A stretch of 34,556 nt of DNA from Fictibacillus sp. FJAT-27399 (GTDB lineage: Bacteria; Bacillota; Bacilli; Bacillales; Fictibacillaceae). The DNA is taken from the NCBI RefSeq assembly GCF_001510655.1, contig NZ_LMVC01000005.1, positions 228,953-263,508 of the forward strand. The letters are read 5' to 3'. The position numbers were made by a program, and so were the translations under genes. The notes beneath the pieces are model-generated. The model had not been told where the DNA came from. It saw only the letters and a program-made list of their open reading frames with translations, and searched no databases. Of the stretch, positions 21,612 to 29,614 are shown piece by piece (within the stretch, counting starts at the first letter, position 1; each line of letters begins with the position of its first letter).

Positions 21612-22664
21612 TTATAATTTACGATACTTTTTCAATGCAAATACATTCAGTACAGTAAAGAACGAAGCAAATAGCACGAGTGCAATAAGATCTCCACTAA
21701 TATCGCTTAATTCCATTCCTTTATACATTATACCTTTTAGTGCATCTGCCGCATAATAAAGCGGCATCACTTTAGCAACGGCTTGCAGCCAGTCTGCCAA
21801 GCCATTAAGGGGAATGATTCCTGAAAAAAAGATTTGTGGAATGACTGCTATTGGGATAAATTGCACCATTTGAAATTCGGATGCGGCAAAAGATGATAAA
21901 AGGATGCCCAATGACAAAGCTACCAATGCCAATAATAAGTTAATTAAAATAACATTCCAAATGGATCCTTCCAGAACCATATCTAAAATATTGATGGCAT
22001 ACAGTACGACAATTACGGTTTGTATGACGGCAAACGTTCCAAAACCAACCAGATAGGCCATTACAATTTCCCATCTGCGAATGGGTGTAGACATTAATCG
22101 TTCCAATGTACCTGATGTCCGTTCCTTTAATAAACCAATACCCGATATGAGGAAAACGAAAAAGAAAACAAAAAAACCAACCAGCGTAGGACTCAGGACA
22201 TCAAAAAAATCGGTATCGCTATTTCCGTAGATGTATGCTGTCTTGATATTTTCTTTTGGAAGGCCTGCGCTCCCTTTATTCATAAGTGCTGATTGAAATT
22301 GGGATACGGTTTGTTGAACCTTCATCTGCAGGGCTTTGGCGGCTGTCGGGTCATTATTTTGCAGGGTTAATTTCCAATGAGAATCTTTATACTGTAAAAT
22401 AGCATCAAGATCATCACCTTTTATCGTATTCTTCGTATTGGTTACTCTCTTATAGTGAACCGTATGAATGCCGGCTTTTTCCAATGCCTTAACAAGCTGA
22501 TGATCCGCACCAGTCACTCCCAGCTTCGGATTGATAGTGTCGGAGTTAAATAATAAATACATCAGGGATAAAATCAGCAAAGGAGCAACAAACAACAGCG
22601 CTAACGTTCGTTTATCACGGAACATCTCTTGAAAGATCCGTTTAATTAGAGCTGCTGTTCTCAT
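21612..22664 (-). CDS. ABC-2 type exporter permease
   Basis: A 350-aa membrane protein of the ABC-2 class (drug, linearmycin or sodium exporters). One N-terminal helix (LALLFVAPLLILSLMYLLFN), a ~120-residue extracytoplasmic loop, then five helices including SPTLVGFFVFFFVFLISGIG followed by LLKERTSGTLERLMSTPIRR, the ABC-2 signature, and FIPIAVIPQIFFSGIIPLNG. The frame opens at 22682, but ATG at 22664 has GGGGAGG seven bases upstream. It overlaps the ATPase gene by 23 bases. Function is efflux of an unidentified compound. Confidence 0.92.
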   Translation of the reverse strand: MRTAALIKRIFQEMFRDKRTLALLFVAPLLILSLMYLLFNSDTINPKLGVTGADHQLVKALEKAGIHTVHYKRVTNTKNTIKGDDLDAILQYKDSHWKLTLQNNDPTAAKALQMKVQQTVSQFQSALMNKGSAGLPKENIKTAYIYGNSDTDFFDVLSPTLVGFFVFFFVFLISGIGLLKERTSGTLERLMSTPIRRWEIVMAYLVGFGTFAVIQTVIVVLYAINILDMVLEGSIWNVILINLLLALVALSLGILLSSFAASEFQMVQFIPIAVIPQIFFSGIIPLNGLADWLQAVAKVMPLYYAADALKGIMYKGMELSDISGDLIALVLFASFFTVLNVFALKKYRKL

Positions 22665-23385
22665 GACTTTTCCTCCCCGCATTTAAAAAGACTTCATCAA
22701 AATTCTCTGCTTGATACAACTCTTTTAATTCGTCTGGTGTGCCGTTAGCCAATATGCGGCCTTCTCTGATCATCGCAACCAAATCACACCGTTCCGCTTC
22801 GTCCATGACATGCGTCGTTACGATGATCGTCTTTCCTTCTTCGTTTTTCAGCCGCAATAATTCATTCCAAATAGTTAAACGCAATTCCGGATCAATACCC
22901 ACGGTCGGCTCATCCAAAATAAGAAGTTTAGGGTTTTGGATTAAAGCAATAGCCAGAGATAATCTGCGTTTCATACCACCCGAATAGGCCGAAACTCTTT
23001 TATTTAAATCAGCTGTCAGCTTTACGAGATCAGCGGTATAAGATATCCGCTCAGCCACCTCTAACTTCGGCATCTTGTAAAGTGAAGCAAAAAATTTCAA
23101 GTTCTCTTTGCCCGTTAAATTCAGGTACAAAGCATCAGACTGCGCCATATAGCCAATGTTCTGCAGCAGTCCGAGGTTTGGAACCTTTTCGTTTAAAACA
23201 TGTACCATCCCATTGTCAGGATCATCCATTCCAACCATCAATTTTACCAGAGTGGTCTTTCCAGAACCTGATGGGCCAATAAATCCATAAATTTTTCCTT
23301 CTTCAATATTTAAGCTGATTTCTTTTAAAACCGCTTTTTTACCGAAGCTTTTGCTAACGTTCTCAATTTCAACACTATAGTTCAT
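22642..23385 (-). CDS. ABC exporter ATP-binding protein
   Basis: A 247-aa ABC ATPase with Walker A GPSGSGKTT, Q-loop region NIGYMAQSDALY, signature YSGGMKRRLSLAIALI, Walker B LLILDEPTVGID and H-loop IIVTTHVMDEAERC. These are the features of drug-export ATPases of the CcmA/DrrA type. The frame extends to 23415, but ATG at 23385 with GGGGG upstream is right; the extra codons would lie on the operator. First gene of the TetR-controlled operon. Confidence 0.93.
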   Translation of the reverse strand: MNYSVEIENVSKSFGKKAVLKEISLNIEEGKIYGFIGPSGSGKTTLVKLMVGMDDPDNGMVHVLNEKVPNLGLLQNIGYMAQSDALYLNLTGKENLKFFASLYKMPKLEVAERISYTADLVKLTADLNKRVSAYSGGMKRRLSLAIALIQNPKLLILDEPTVGIDPELRLTIWNELLRLKNEEGKTIIVTTHVMDEAERCDLVAMIREGRILANGTPDELKELYQAENFDEVFLNAGRKSHENSSSN

Positions 23386-23403
23386 AACCAGCCCCCTAAT
23401 AAA

Positions 23404-23469
23404 GTGAGTACTCACTCATTTTTATAATATCATATTTATGCCTCTCGTCAATAAAAGGTGAGTGCTTAC
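23404..23469 (-). promoter_or_regulatory. TetR operators flanking the ABC exporter promoter
   Basis: Perfect palindrome GTGAGTACTCAC at 23404-23415 and a two-mismatch copy GTGAGTGCTTAC at 23458-23469, centres 54 bases apart. Between them on the minus strand lie TTGACG (23446-23451) and TATAAA (23421-23426) with a long 19-base spacer. One site lies just upstream of the -35, the other at the transcription start, as for repression by looping or double occupancy. Confidence 0.75.
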
Positions 23470-23490
23470 CCGTTTGGATTTTCCTGGAAA

Positions 23491-24057
23491 TCAGTCTGCT
23501 GGAGGCTTGATGGCATCTACTATTAATGAAGCAAACACTATTTTATCTCCTTGGTTCCTTGGGTCGTACTTTTTTGATCGGAAAATAACGCCTTTACCCC
23601 CGTTCCAATCTTCCAAATGAAAGCTCCCAGTCTCATCAAAATATTCAAGCAGCCTTACCGTATAGCCCGCTGCTTCAAACATAGCCGATAACGTTTTATA
23701 GTTATGTACAATCTTATGGCTTGCGCAGATATGGCCTTCAGGTCCGGGACCGCCAACTTGTACGGTATGCTGATATTCCTCATTCGGAAAGTATCCGTCG
23801 GGAACGGCACAGCGAATGTAACCAGACGGCATTAAAAAGTCATAACAGTTTTCAGCAGCTTCTATTCCCTCTTCATACGTAAGGTGTTCCCACACATGTT
23901 CAGCTAAAATGGCGGCTACTGAATTTTTTTCAAATGCATTTTCCCACTGCCTCTTATCCAATAAACTCAATACTTCTTCCTGTGTATGAATCCACCCAGG
24001 ATTATTATTATAGGGTCCTGCCCCAATAACTATCTTCTTTTCTGCGTGCTGCAGCAA
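23491..24057 (-). CDS. SAM-dependent methyltransferase-like protein
   Basis: About 188 aa resembling predicted methyltransferases that include a short SAM-binding core: KKIVIGAGPYNNNPGWIHTQ at the N-terminus, NSVAAILAEHVWEHLTYEEG (motif IV-like with the family's EHVWEHL), and NCYDFLMPSGYIRCAVPDGY. The C-terminal part carries HICASHKIVHNYKTLSAMFE and AAGYTVRLLEYFDETG. The first strand of the fold begins almost at the N-terminus. GTG at 24066 is in frame but the GAGGTG site sits on it; TTG at 24057, six bases further, is the better start. No partner gene; target unknown. Confidence 0.82.
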   Translation of the reverse strand: MLQHAEKKIVIGAGPYNNNPGWIHTQEEVLSLLDKRQWENAFEKNSVAAILAEHVWEHLTYEEGIEAAENCYDFLMPSGYIRCAVPDGYFPNEEYQHTVQVGGPGPEGHICASHKIVHNYKTLSAMFEAAGYTVRLLEYFDETGSFHLEDWNGGKGVIFRSKKYDPRNQGDKIVFASLIVDAIKPPAD

Positions 24058-24165
24058 TTCAATCACCTCAATCTTTTTTGTTTATTTTCCATCGGTTCAT
24101 AAAAGGATTCCCCTTACTATTGTTGAATGACTAATTGTAAAATATGACCAAAAGGTGGTAAGATC

Positions 24166-24549
24166 ATGAACTCAACCGTGTCGCCCATCGCTTGCAAGGT
24201 GAATAATGTGTTTATCCATGTTAAGGACTTAAAGAAATCAGCAGAATGGTACAGTCATTTGCTTGGAGTACCTTTCAATCCTGAAAACGTAGACTCTCCC
24301 GTTTACAACCTGCCTGTTACCAATGAAACAGGACTAACATTGGACGACCACACGTTTGATCCCGACTTTGTATTCAAACCTTCTTCGCATGTGCTGTTTA
24401 ATTTTTATGTACCGGATATTGATAAAGCCTATGAATTCATAAAAGAAAATAGCATCACCATCGTGAAGGACATAGAACGCATTGGAGAGTTTGCCTATTT
24501 TAATTTTCAGGATTTAGACGGCAACGTTTTAATGATCTGTAACTGCTAG
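24166..24549 (+). CDS. VOC family protein (glyoxalase-like), first paralogue
   Basis: A 127-aa vicinal-oxygen-chelate fold protein made of two beta-alpha-beta-beta-beta repeats: NNVFIHVKDLKKSAEWYSHL then LGVPFNPENVDSPVYNLPVT, and NFYVPDIDKAYEFIKENSIT then FAYFNFQDLDGNVLMICNC. The metal-ligand positions are not clear enough to predict the reaction; members include glyoxalases, dioxygenases and antibiotic-resistance binders. ATG at 24166 with AAAGGTGG. It ends in a Cys-x-Cys tail, as does the paralogue at 30936. Convergent with another VOC gene through a shared terminator. Confidence 0.88.
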   Translation: MNSTVSPIACKVNNVFIHVKDLKKSAEWYSHLLGVPFNPENVDSPVYNLPVTNETGLTLDDHTFDPDFVFKPSSHVLFNFYVPDIDKAYEFIKENSITIVKDIERIGEFAYFNFQDLDGNVLMICNC

Positions 24550-24556
24550 CATGAAA

Positions 24557-24583
24557 AAGCAGGGACCCAAAAGGCTCCTGCTT
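24557..24583. terminator. Terminator between convergent VOC genes
   Basis: Stem AAGCAGG-GA-CC / GG-CT-CCTGCTT with a small internal mismatch, directly after the first VOC stop; A run on the left gives TTTTT for the minus-strand gene. Confidence 0.7.
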
Positions 24584-24592
24584 CATCCATTT

Positions 24593-25045
24593 TCACGAAA
24601 GTTTCTCCCATTCACTTAAGTACATAACATCCTTCTCCACATTTTTCTTTTCCGGAAGCAAGCAAAGAAATTCTAATGAATTGCCATCCGGATCATAAAA
24701 GTAGAGATTCGCAGTAGGTGTCCAGGTTTGCACCATGGGTTCCGCAGGTTCAAGTCCAAAAGCAGCCCTTGGCCTTATCCCTTTAGTAAGCAGCCATTCA
24801 CTTGCATGAATAATGTCATCGTACGTAACCTTGAACGCAAAATGGCTTTTATGAAACTCTTCTTCCGGTACTTCCCAAACGCCCAGCATTTGTTCGCGCT
24901 GATTATTTTTATCAAACCAATAGAATGCGACACGCCGATCTTCAATTGTATGGGCCAAATCTAACCCTAACCTCGTATAGAACTCCATAGCCGCTTCTAA
25001 ATTTTTGGTTTTGACATGGGTTTCGTACAGCGTTCCTGGAAACAT
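24593..25045 (-). CDS. VOC family protein (glyoxalase-like), second gene
   Basis: A 150-aa VOC fold protein: LYETHVKTKNLEAAMEFYTR then LGLDLAHTIEDRRVAFYWFD, LGVWEVPEEEFHKSHFAFKV, and a C-terminal PTANLYFYDPDGNSLEFLCL. The DPDGN turn and the glutamate in SLEFL are in the metal-binding positions of glyoxalase-type enzymes, with a His in THV and another in HFAFKV. It could therefore be a real metalloenzyme. ATG at 25045 with GGAGGG seven bases upstream. It follows the YdbC-like gene by 26 bases on the same strand and may be the third gene of that transcript. Confidence 0.88.
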   Translation of the reverse strand: MFPGTLYETHVKTKNLEAAMEFYTRLGLDLAHTIEDRRVAFYWFDKNNQREQMLGVWEVPEEEFHKSHFAFKVTYDDIIHASEWLLTKGIRPRAAFGLEPAEPMVQTWTPTANLYFYDPDGNSLEFLCLLPEKKNVEKDVMYLSEWEKLS

Positions 25046-25071
25046 GGTCAGTCCCTCCTGCTTATCATTCT

Positions 25072-25659
25072 TCAGTCTCTATCAATAATGCTCGGACACA
25101 CTCGCCAAGCTTCTATGACACTAAACTTTTTATCTGCCCATTCTACCGCACCACCTTGTGGCAGAGTCCTTCTTTGCTGCTTCTCAGACTGCCAGGCTAA
25201 CCATACAAGGAAAGTGTCCCTATCTTTTTGGGACGATGCAAATGTGCCTCCCAGCATCCCCTTGGCTTTTTGCAAGCCTGCACTCCAGCCATGTTTTTCA
25301 GCTTGCTGTATAATCGAATAAATATATTGGGCATTTCTTATAACATCTGCAAATTGATTTTCCAAACCTGTGATTCTCAGCTCTTCTTGGAAAAAATCTA
25401 TCTCTATCGAAGTATAGGTGTTTCCTTGCCCCGAGGCTGCAAAAATCTGATCATGGATCTCATCCATAAAATACTGATAATCCTGTTGGCTTTCCCAGAA
25501 AGCATAGATACAAGCAGTCGATTGCTTATGATCACTCCATCCTCCCAGTTGTCCGATAAACCCTTTCACCTGACTAAGCGTTCCCCATTGTTTTTGACAG
25601 TCATAAAATAAATCTTGATGTCCTTCTTTTACTTTGCAGGATATTCGTTTAATAAGCAT
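25072..25659 (-). CDS. YdbC-like (DUF4937) family protein
   Basis: A 195-aa protein resembling Bacillus YdbC. Residues ~1-95 form a ferredoxin-like antibiotic-monooxygenase-type fold typical of DUF4937 (MLIKRISCKVKEGHQDLFYD, VKGFIGQLGGWSDHKQSTAC, IYAFWESQQDYQYFMDEIHD). The second half (YSIIQQAEKHGWSAGLQKAK, GMLGGTFASSQKDRDTFLVW, TLPQGGAVEWADKKFSVIEA) is a family extension with no known activity. ATG at 25659 is four bases after the phosphotransferase gene's stop and has GGTGTGAG upstream, so the two are cotranslated. A longer frame to 25821 is only an overlap with the upstream gene. Confidence 0.85.
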   Translation of the reverse strand: MLIKRISCKVKEGHQDLFYDCQKQWGTLSQVKGFIGQLGGWSDHKQSTACIYAFWESQQDYQYFMDEIHDQIFAASGQGNTYTSIEIDFFQEELRITGLENQFADVIRNAQYIYSIIQQAEKHGWSAGLQKAKGMLGGTFASSQKDRDTFLVWLAWQSEKQQRRTLPQGGAVEWADKKFSVIEAWRVCPSIIDRD

Positions 25660-25663
25660 CAGC

Positions 25664-26599
25664 TCACACCTGATTAACCGAGAAGGAATGAGCTGTATAC
25701 CATTTCGGCTCCAGCACTTCAAAATCTTGATGATCCTCCAGTACCTTATGTAATCGGTCTGCCATTTCATCGACTTGATCTGGTGTAACCCTGATCGTCC
25801 ATACGATGGCAGACATAACATTCATAGCCATATAAAGAGAGTAAATCATCCAAAAATCCTCAGGGATCTTATTCTCAAAATATCCATTGATTTGCCCAAT
25901 GGAAAAAGGAACACTCACCTCTTTACTGAATAAACCGACCTTACAAAAGTCATGATAAGGGTCGCCCCAATCAAAGCGGTTAAAATCAATGGCTCCTGCA
26001 TATTGTTTGTTCTTCACAATAAGGTTGCTTGGATGGAAATCGTCATGCTGAAACTGGTTTGGACGGCTTTTTAAATAATGTTTGTTCTCCTCGATAAAAG
26101 CCATGATTTTCTCATCATTTTTTATTTTGACACCACAAGTCTTATAGGCATCCAAATATCTGTAAAACTTGTCCGTCACCCTTTCATACCATGGCTCAAT
26201 GGTCTCAGGTGCTGGATACTGGTGCAAATTCCACAAGTCCTTCCCCGCTCTTAGACCAATCTCATATTGCTCCCTTTCCGTGTACTTGGGCAATACCTCA
26301 CCTGCATCTTCTCCCTCTATGTAAGAAAGCACATAAAAACAGATGTCCATCTCCTCCAGCTTTCCTATTTCAATAGGCTCCGGTGTCTGAACGGGAAACC
26401 TCATGATTTTGCTTAACAGCTGGAACTCGGATTTTTTCCTTTCATAATCCCCTATAGCGGCAATTCTCAATAAAACCTTACTGCCACCCTTTAATGTCAC
26501 AGCGTATTTCTGATCCCCAGAATATCCTTTAGGAATGTGCTCCATTTTTTCAGCAGCCGAAAGCGATCTTATCCTTGATCTCACCCAATCTAACTTCAT
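25664..26599 (-). CDS. Aminoglycoside phosphotransferase (APH) family kinase
   Basis: A 311-aa small-molecule kinase of the APH/choline kinase fold. The N-lobe has VLLRIAAIGDYERKKSEFQL with Lys and Glu at the nucleotide site. The catalytic Brenner-like motif is HDDFHPSNLIV, followed by GAIDFNRFDWGDPYHDFCKV where the Asp of DFNRFD binds magnesium. The start is ATG at 26599 with GGTGGAGG ten bases upstream. Members act on aminoglycosides, macrolides, homoserine or other alcohols, and most Bacillus chromosomal copies are not resistance genes. Followed at once by the YdbC-like gene; that pairing is the best clue to function. Confidence 0.9.
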   Translation of the reverse strand: MKLDWVRSRIRSLSAAEKMEHIPKGYSGDQKYAVTLKGGSKVLLRIAAIGDYERKKSEFQLLSKIMRFPVQTPEPIEIGKLEEMDICFYVLSYIEGEDAGEVLPKYTEREQYEIGLRAGKDLWNLHQYPAPETIEPWYERVTDKFYRYLDAYKTCGVKIKNDEKIMAFIEENKHYLKSRPNQFQHDDFHPSNLIVKNKQYAGAIDFNRFDWGDPYHDFCKVGLFSKEVSVPFSIGQINGYFENKIPEDFWMIYSLYMAMNVMSAIVWTIRVTPDQVDEMADRLHKVLEDHQDFEVLEPKWYTAHSFSVNQV

Positions 26600-26689
26600 T
26601 CTTATGAAACCTCCACCTTTATTTTCCACTTACTTATATTCGTCAAAAGGGGTGAAAATCTCCTTCCTGTTAGCAGTCCAAGGAACTGA

Positions 26690-26695
26690 TATAAT
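26690..26695 (+). promoter_or_regulatory. Extended -10 promoter of the LOG-family gene
   Basis: TATAAT preceded by TGA, giving the extended TGnTATAAT form, 31 bases before the TTG start; the -35 (CTGTTA at 17 bases) is weak, as expected for an extended -10 promoter. Confidence 0.55.
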
Positions 26696-26725
26696 TTTAA
26701 CTGCAGATAAAAGGAGGAGATTCAT

Positions 26726-27307
26726 TTGAAAAATCTAGCTGTATTCTGTGGCTCAAGCAATGGTGTATCGGAAATCTATGTTAAAGAAGCTGCGAAACTG
26801 GGGAAAGAACTGGCCGAACGCAACATCGGACTCGTGTATGGCGGGGCAAGTGTAGGAGTGATGGGAGCTGTTGCTGATTCCGTACTGCAGCATGGTGGAC
26901 AAGTAACAGGAATCATGCCAGACTTTCTGAAAAAAAGAGAAATCTCCCATAAGAACTTAACCAATCTTATCGTGGTAGATTCCATGCATGAAAGAAAAGC
27001 AAGAATGGCTGAATTGGCGGACGGGTTCATCGTTTTACCCGGCGGACCAGGAACCATGGAAGAATTCTTTGAGATTTTCACGTGGGCACAATTAGGCTTA
27101 CATCAAAAGCCTTGCGGTCTGTTAAATATCAAACACTATTTCGATCCTCTGATCTCCTTGTTTAACCACATGACGGCCGAAGGATTTATGCAAGAAAAGT
27201 ACCGTGAGATGGCACTAACAGCTCCCACTCCACAAGACCTACTGAATCAATTCAGCAACTATGAACCGCCAGCCGTAAAAACATATCTTACCGAAGATCA
27301 AACGTAA
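26726..27307 (+). CDS. LOG family (TIGR00730) cytokinin riboside 5'-monophosphate phosphoribohydrolase-like
   Basis: A 193-aa Rossmann-fold protein of the LOG / YvdD family, which splits nucleoside 5'-monophosphates into base and ribose phosphate. Marks: LAVFCGSSNGVSEIYVKEAA, IGLVYGGASVGVMGAVADSV with the GGxxxGxMG loop, MHERKARMAELADGFIVLPG, and the catalytic PGGPGTMEEFFEIFTWAQLG (PGGxGTxxE). Start is TTG at 26726 behind AAAGGAGG. Monocistronic; repeat A3 supplies a hairpin downstream at 27388-27430 that probably acts as its terminator. In non-plant bacteria the physiological substrate is commonly AMP or unclear. Confidence 0.94.
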   Translation: MKNLAVFCGSSNGVSEIYVKEAAKLGKELAERNIGLVYGGASVGVMGAVADSVLQHGGQVTGIMPDFLKKREISHKNLTNLIVVDSMHERKARMAELADGFIVLPGGPGTMEEFFEIFTWAQLGLHQKPCGLLNIKHYFDPLISLFNHMTAEGFMQEKYREMALTAPTPQDLLNQFSNYEPPAVKTYLTEDQT

Positions 27308-27380
27308 ACAGGATGCCGGAGCAAGAAGATCCAATTATTCTGCAATTAATAAACTTCAACGCCATATAAGACTGGAAACA

Positions 27381-27634
27381 AAAAGGGGCTGTCCAGAAAG
27401 TCGAAAATTGACCTTCAGGCAGCCCCTTTTTGGCTTGAAAAATCTTCAATGAAAAGTTAATTGAAGTGGAAGATGCGAGACTCCTGCGGGACTAGCGTGA
27501 CAGTTGAGACTCCCGCCGGTGCTTGCACCAAAAAGTAGGCGTTCACGCCGGTAAGGCTCACCGCACGCCCCGCGGAAAGCGAGCAGCCTGGAACGGAAAT
27601 CAACAGCTTACAGACTTCTTGGACAGCCCCTTTT
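27381..27634 (-). repeat. Repeat element family A, copy A3 (complete, inverted)
   Basis: A 254-base copy in the opposite orientation to A2, with the same terminal inverted repeats (AAAAGGGGCTGTCCAGAAAG at 27381; CTTCTTGGACAGCCCCTTTT at 27634). It differs mainly by a 23-base hairpin module at 27532-27554 that A2 lacks. Its hairpin end faces the 3' side of the LOG gene. The stretch 27308-27380 between that gene and the repeat shows nothing else. Confidence 0.88.
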
Positions 27635-27654
27635 CTGTAGGCTTTAAAGTTTAA

Positions 27655-28497
27655 TTAAAAATCGAAATCATCGGGATCTGGACCCACACGAAGATTTTGA
27701 TTCAGCTCATTGATTCGATTTATTTCCATATCCGATAATTCAAAATTAAAGACCATGGAATTTTCAATAATTCGGTTTTCCTTTGTAGACTTTGGAATTG
27801 TGATTACACCATTTTGCAAATCCCATCTTAGAATAATTTGAGCAACAGACTTGTTATGATGATCCGCAATCTCCTTTAGAACAGGATGATCCAGAAGCTG
27901 CCCCTGCATGAGGGGAGACCAGGCCTCCATTTGAATACCCTGTGCTTTACAAAACTCCTGAAGCTCCTTTTGGCTCAATTTCGGATGATATTCAACTTGA
28001 TTGATCATCGGTTTAATCTCCGCATCTTTCATCAAATCTTTAAGATGATGGATTTGAAAATTACTTACCCCTATCGCCTTGACTCTGCCCTCTTTATATA
28101 ATGTTTCAAGAGCTCTCCAAGCATCTTTATACTTACCTTCAACAGGCCAGTGAATGAGATAAAGATCGAGATATTCCAGACCAAGCTTCCGTAAGCTCTC
28201 TTCATAAGCCGCTATTGTTGAATCATAGCCCAAATCAGCATTCCAGACTTTTGATGTCACAAATAGGTCTCGCCTTTCAACGCCGCTTTCAGCTAAACCT
28301 TCTTGAATCCCTTTTCCGACGCCTTCTTCATTCTCATAAATGGCTGCTGTATCAATGCTGCGATAGCCATGCCGAATTGCTGTTTTTACTGCATTAACCA
28401 GCTCCGGCCCCTCTTCAACTTTAAATACCCCTAATCCAAACCAAGGCATTTTTACTCCATTATGCAAAGTGGTTGTATCCTGTAAATGATTTGCCAC
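27655..28497 (-). CDS. Aldo/keto reductase
   Basis: A 280-aa (beta/alpha)8 NADPH-dependent oxidoreductase of the 2,5-diketo-D-gluconate / glyoxal-methylglyoxal reductase type. GYRSIDTAAIYENEEGVGKG carries the catalytic Asp and Tyr; FVTSKVWNADLGYDSTIAAY holds the catalytic Lys; LDLYLIHWPVEGKYKDAWRA has the His. Cofactor signature VITIPKSTKENRIIENSMVF is at the C-terminal side. The substrate is likely a small aldehyde such as methylglyoxal, by analogy with Bacillus YvgN-type enzymes. Start GTG at 28497 with GAGGAGG seven bases upstream. Single gene with a palindrome at 28573-28584 in its upstream region. Confidence 0.94.
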   Translation of the reverse strand: MANHLQDTTTLHNGVKMPWFGLGVFKVEEGPELVNAVKTAIRHGYRSIDTAAIYENEEGVGKGIQEGLAESGVERRDLFVTSKVWNADLGYDSTIAAYEESLRKLGLEYLDLYLIHWPVEGKYKDAWRALETLYKEGRVKAIGVSNFQIHHLKDLMKDAEIKPMINQVEYHPKLSQKELQEFCKAQGIQMEAWSPLMQGQLLDHPVLKEIADHHNKSVAQIILRWDLQNGVITIPKSTKENRIIENSMVFNFELSDMEINRINELNQNLRVGPDPDDFDF

Positions 28498-28568
28498 TGT
28501 TTTTCCTCCTCTTGTTTAAGAGCCAATCAAACAAGGTAATTATTGAATATTAACAGCAGAATGAGAAG

Positions 28569-28589
28569 TACGCACTTTAAAGTGACGTA
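28569..28589. promoter_or_regulatory. Palindromic operator candidate upstream of the aldo/keto reductase
   Basis: Perfect 12-bp palindrome CACTTTAAAGTG (28573-28584) flanked by TACG and, one base offset, CGTA, extending the dyad to about 20 bases. Position 72-92 bases before the reductase start fits a regulator site, such as for a MarR/HxlR-type redox sensor, but no such regulator gene is adjacent. Confidence 0.5.
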
Positions 28590-28638
28590 GGAACTATTAA
28601 GTTCTTTGATTACTTTTTGGTACCTGTCAAAAAAAGCA

Positions 28639-28901
28639 TTATCCCCATTTATGATAATCAAACCATGTAAGCAGCTGGTTAATATATGCTTGATGATATC
28701 TGTTATGATCCGCTATATGCCACAAGCTCCAATGTATGGTTACTTGGTTGCCTTCATATTCAACCGTATCGTTTAACTATTGATCCCTTAGCTCACAGCA
28801 TAACGTTTTAATCATACTAACTACTTCATCATAGTCATTTATAAGAATTTTCACAGGCATATCCTGAAGCTGGGGCAATCGATTGTTTTCATCTGTCATT
28901 G
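28639..28901 (-). pseudogene. DinB/DUF664-like protein, decayed
   Basis: On the minus strand MTDENNRLPQLQD starts at 28901, then a two-base shift at the GATATATGCC stretch, then MPVKILINDYDEVVSMIKTL continues. An in-frame TAG at 28777-28779 follows, then VTIHWSLWHIADHNRYHQAY and INQLLTWFDYHKWG to the stop at 28639-28641. The WHIADHNRYHQAYINQLL helix with spaced histidines is typical of DinB-fold proteins (metal-binding four-helix bundles). Two independent lesions show real decay. N-terminal extent is uncertain. Confidence 0.72.
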
Positions 28902-29068
28902 GCCCATATCTGAAGAGGCATATTTTCGGTATGCCCTGTAGGTTAATAAAGTAAGTAAAATACTTAGAAAAGAGCTATAAGCAAAGACGGAAGTATAAAG
29001 AAGGGCTCCATTTGCAACTGAATCCGCTAGTTCAACATGATAAAAAATCCATACAAAAATAATCCTGC
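28902..29068 (-). pseudogene. Possible membrane-protein remnant
   Basis: The minus strand reads IFVWIFYHVELADSVANGAL then LYTSVFAYSSFLSILLTLLT and YRAYRK, a hydrophobic protein-like stretch lacking a start and a ribosome binding site. It lies between the decayed DinB gene and the decayed GNAT gene. Probably the remains of a small multi-helix membrane protein, but the evidence is only the composition and frame. Confidence 0.35.
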
Positions 29069-29614
29069 TCAACTAGTTTTCGCATAAACACAAGTATCAG
29101 TCAGTCTGGTTCCATCTGCAGATAAATCATCGTTTTTGAGAATGCCCTCTAATGAAAAGCCTAATTTTTCAGGTATATAACGGCTTCATCTGATTTCAAT
29201 TCTTTTAAATTGCAGCTGTTCCATACCAAATTCCGTTAATTTCTTTACAGCTTCTGTCATATAACCTTGGCCGCTGAATTTGGTATTGATCCAGTATCCC
29301 ATCTCACATTTTGGGATATCCCAATCGATGCTTTGAAGACTGGTGGTTCCTATAAAATCATTGGATACCTTGTAGAAAATCAGGAAACGAAAGTTCTCTC
29401 TTTTTAGGAAGTTGATATGGGCCTCCCTCAAGTTAATTTCTGTTTCTTCTACAGCAGGAAGGTTCTGAGCAAATGGCAGCCACGCTTTTAATTCTTGATA
29501 AGATGCTTTTATAGCTTGATTGACGATCTCTCCATCTCCAGAACGTAAAGGAGCTCTAAGGATCAGTCTTTCAGTTTCTAATTGAGTTGGAACTTCCATT
29601 AATATCGGATTCAT
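29069..29614 (-). pseudogene. RimJ/RimL-type GNAT acetyltransferase with internal stop and deletion
   Basis: From ATG at 29614 (GAGGGG upstream) the frame codes a typical RimL/YdaF-like protein: QLETERLILRAPLRSGDGEI, NFRFLIFYKVSNDFIGTTSL, DIPKCEMGYWINTKFSGQGY with the acetyl-CoA loop, EFGMEQLQFKRIEIR. It then hits TGA at 29186-29188. The same frame continues after the stop with IPEKLGFSLEGILKNDDLSA and DGTRLTDTCVYAKTS to TGA at 29069-29071, the normal C-terminus. About ten residues (the CSSENTKSR-type segment) are missing at the lesion. A deletion plus a stop inactivated the gene; the truncated 142-aa product lacks the last strand of the fold. Confidence 0.82.

Noticed and set aside
25660-25821. 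54-codon N-terminal extension of the YdbC-like gene
   Set aside because: It overlaps the end of the phosphotransferase-family kinase; the family start and a ribosome binding site lie at 25659.
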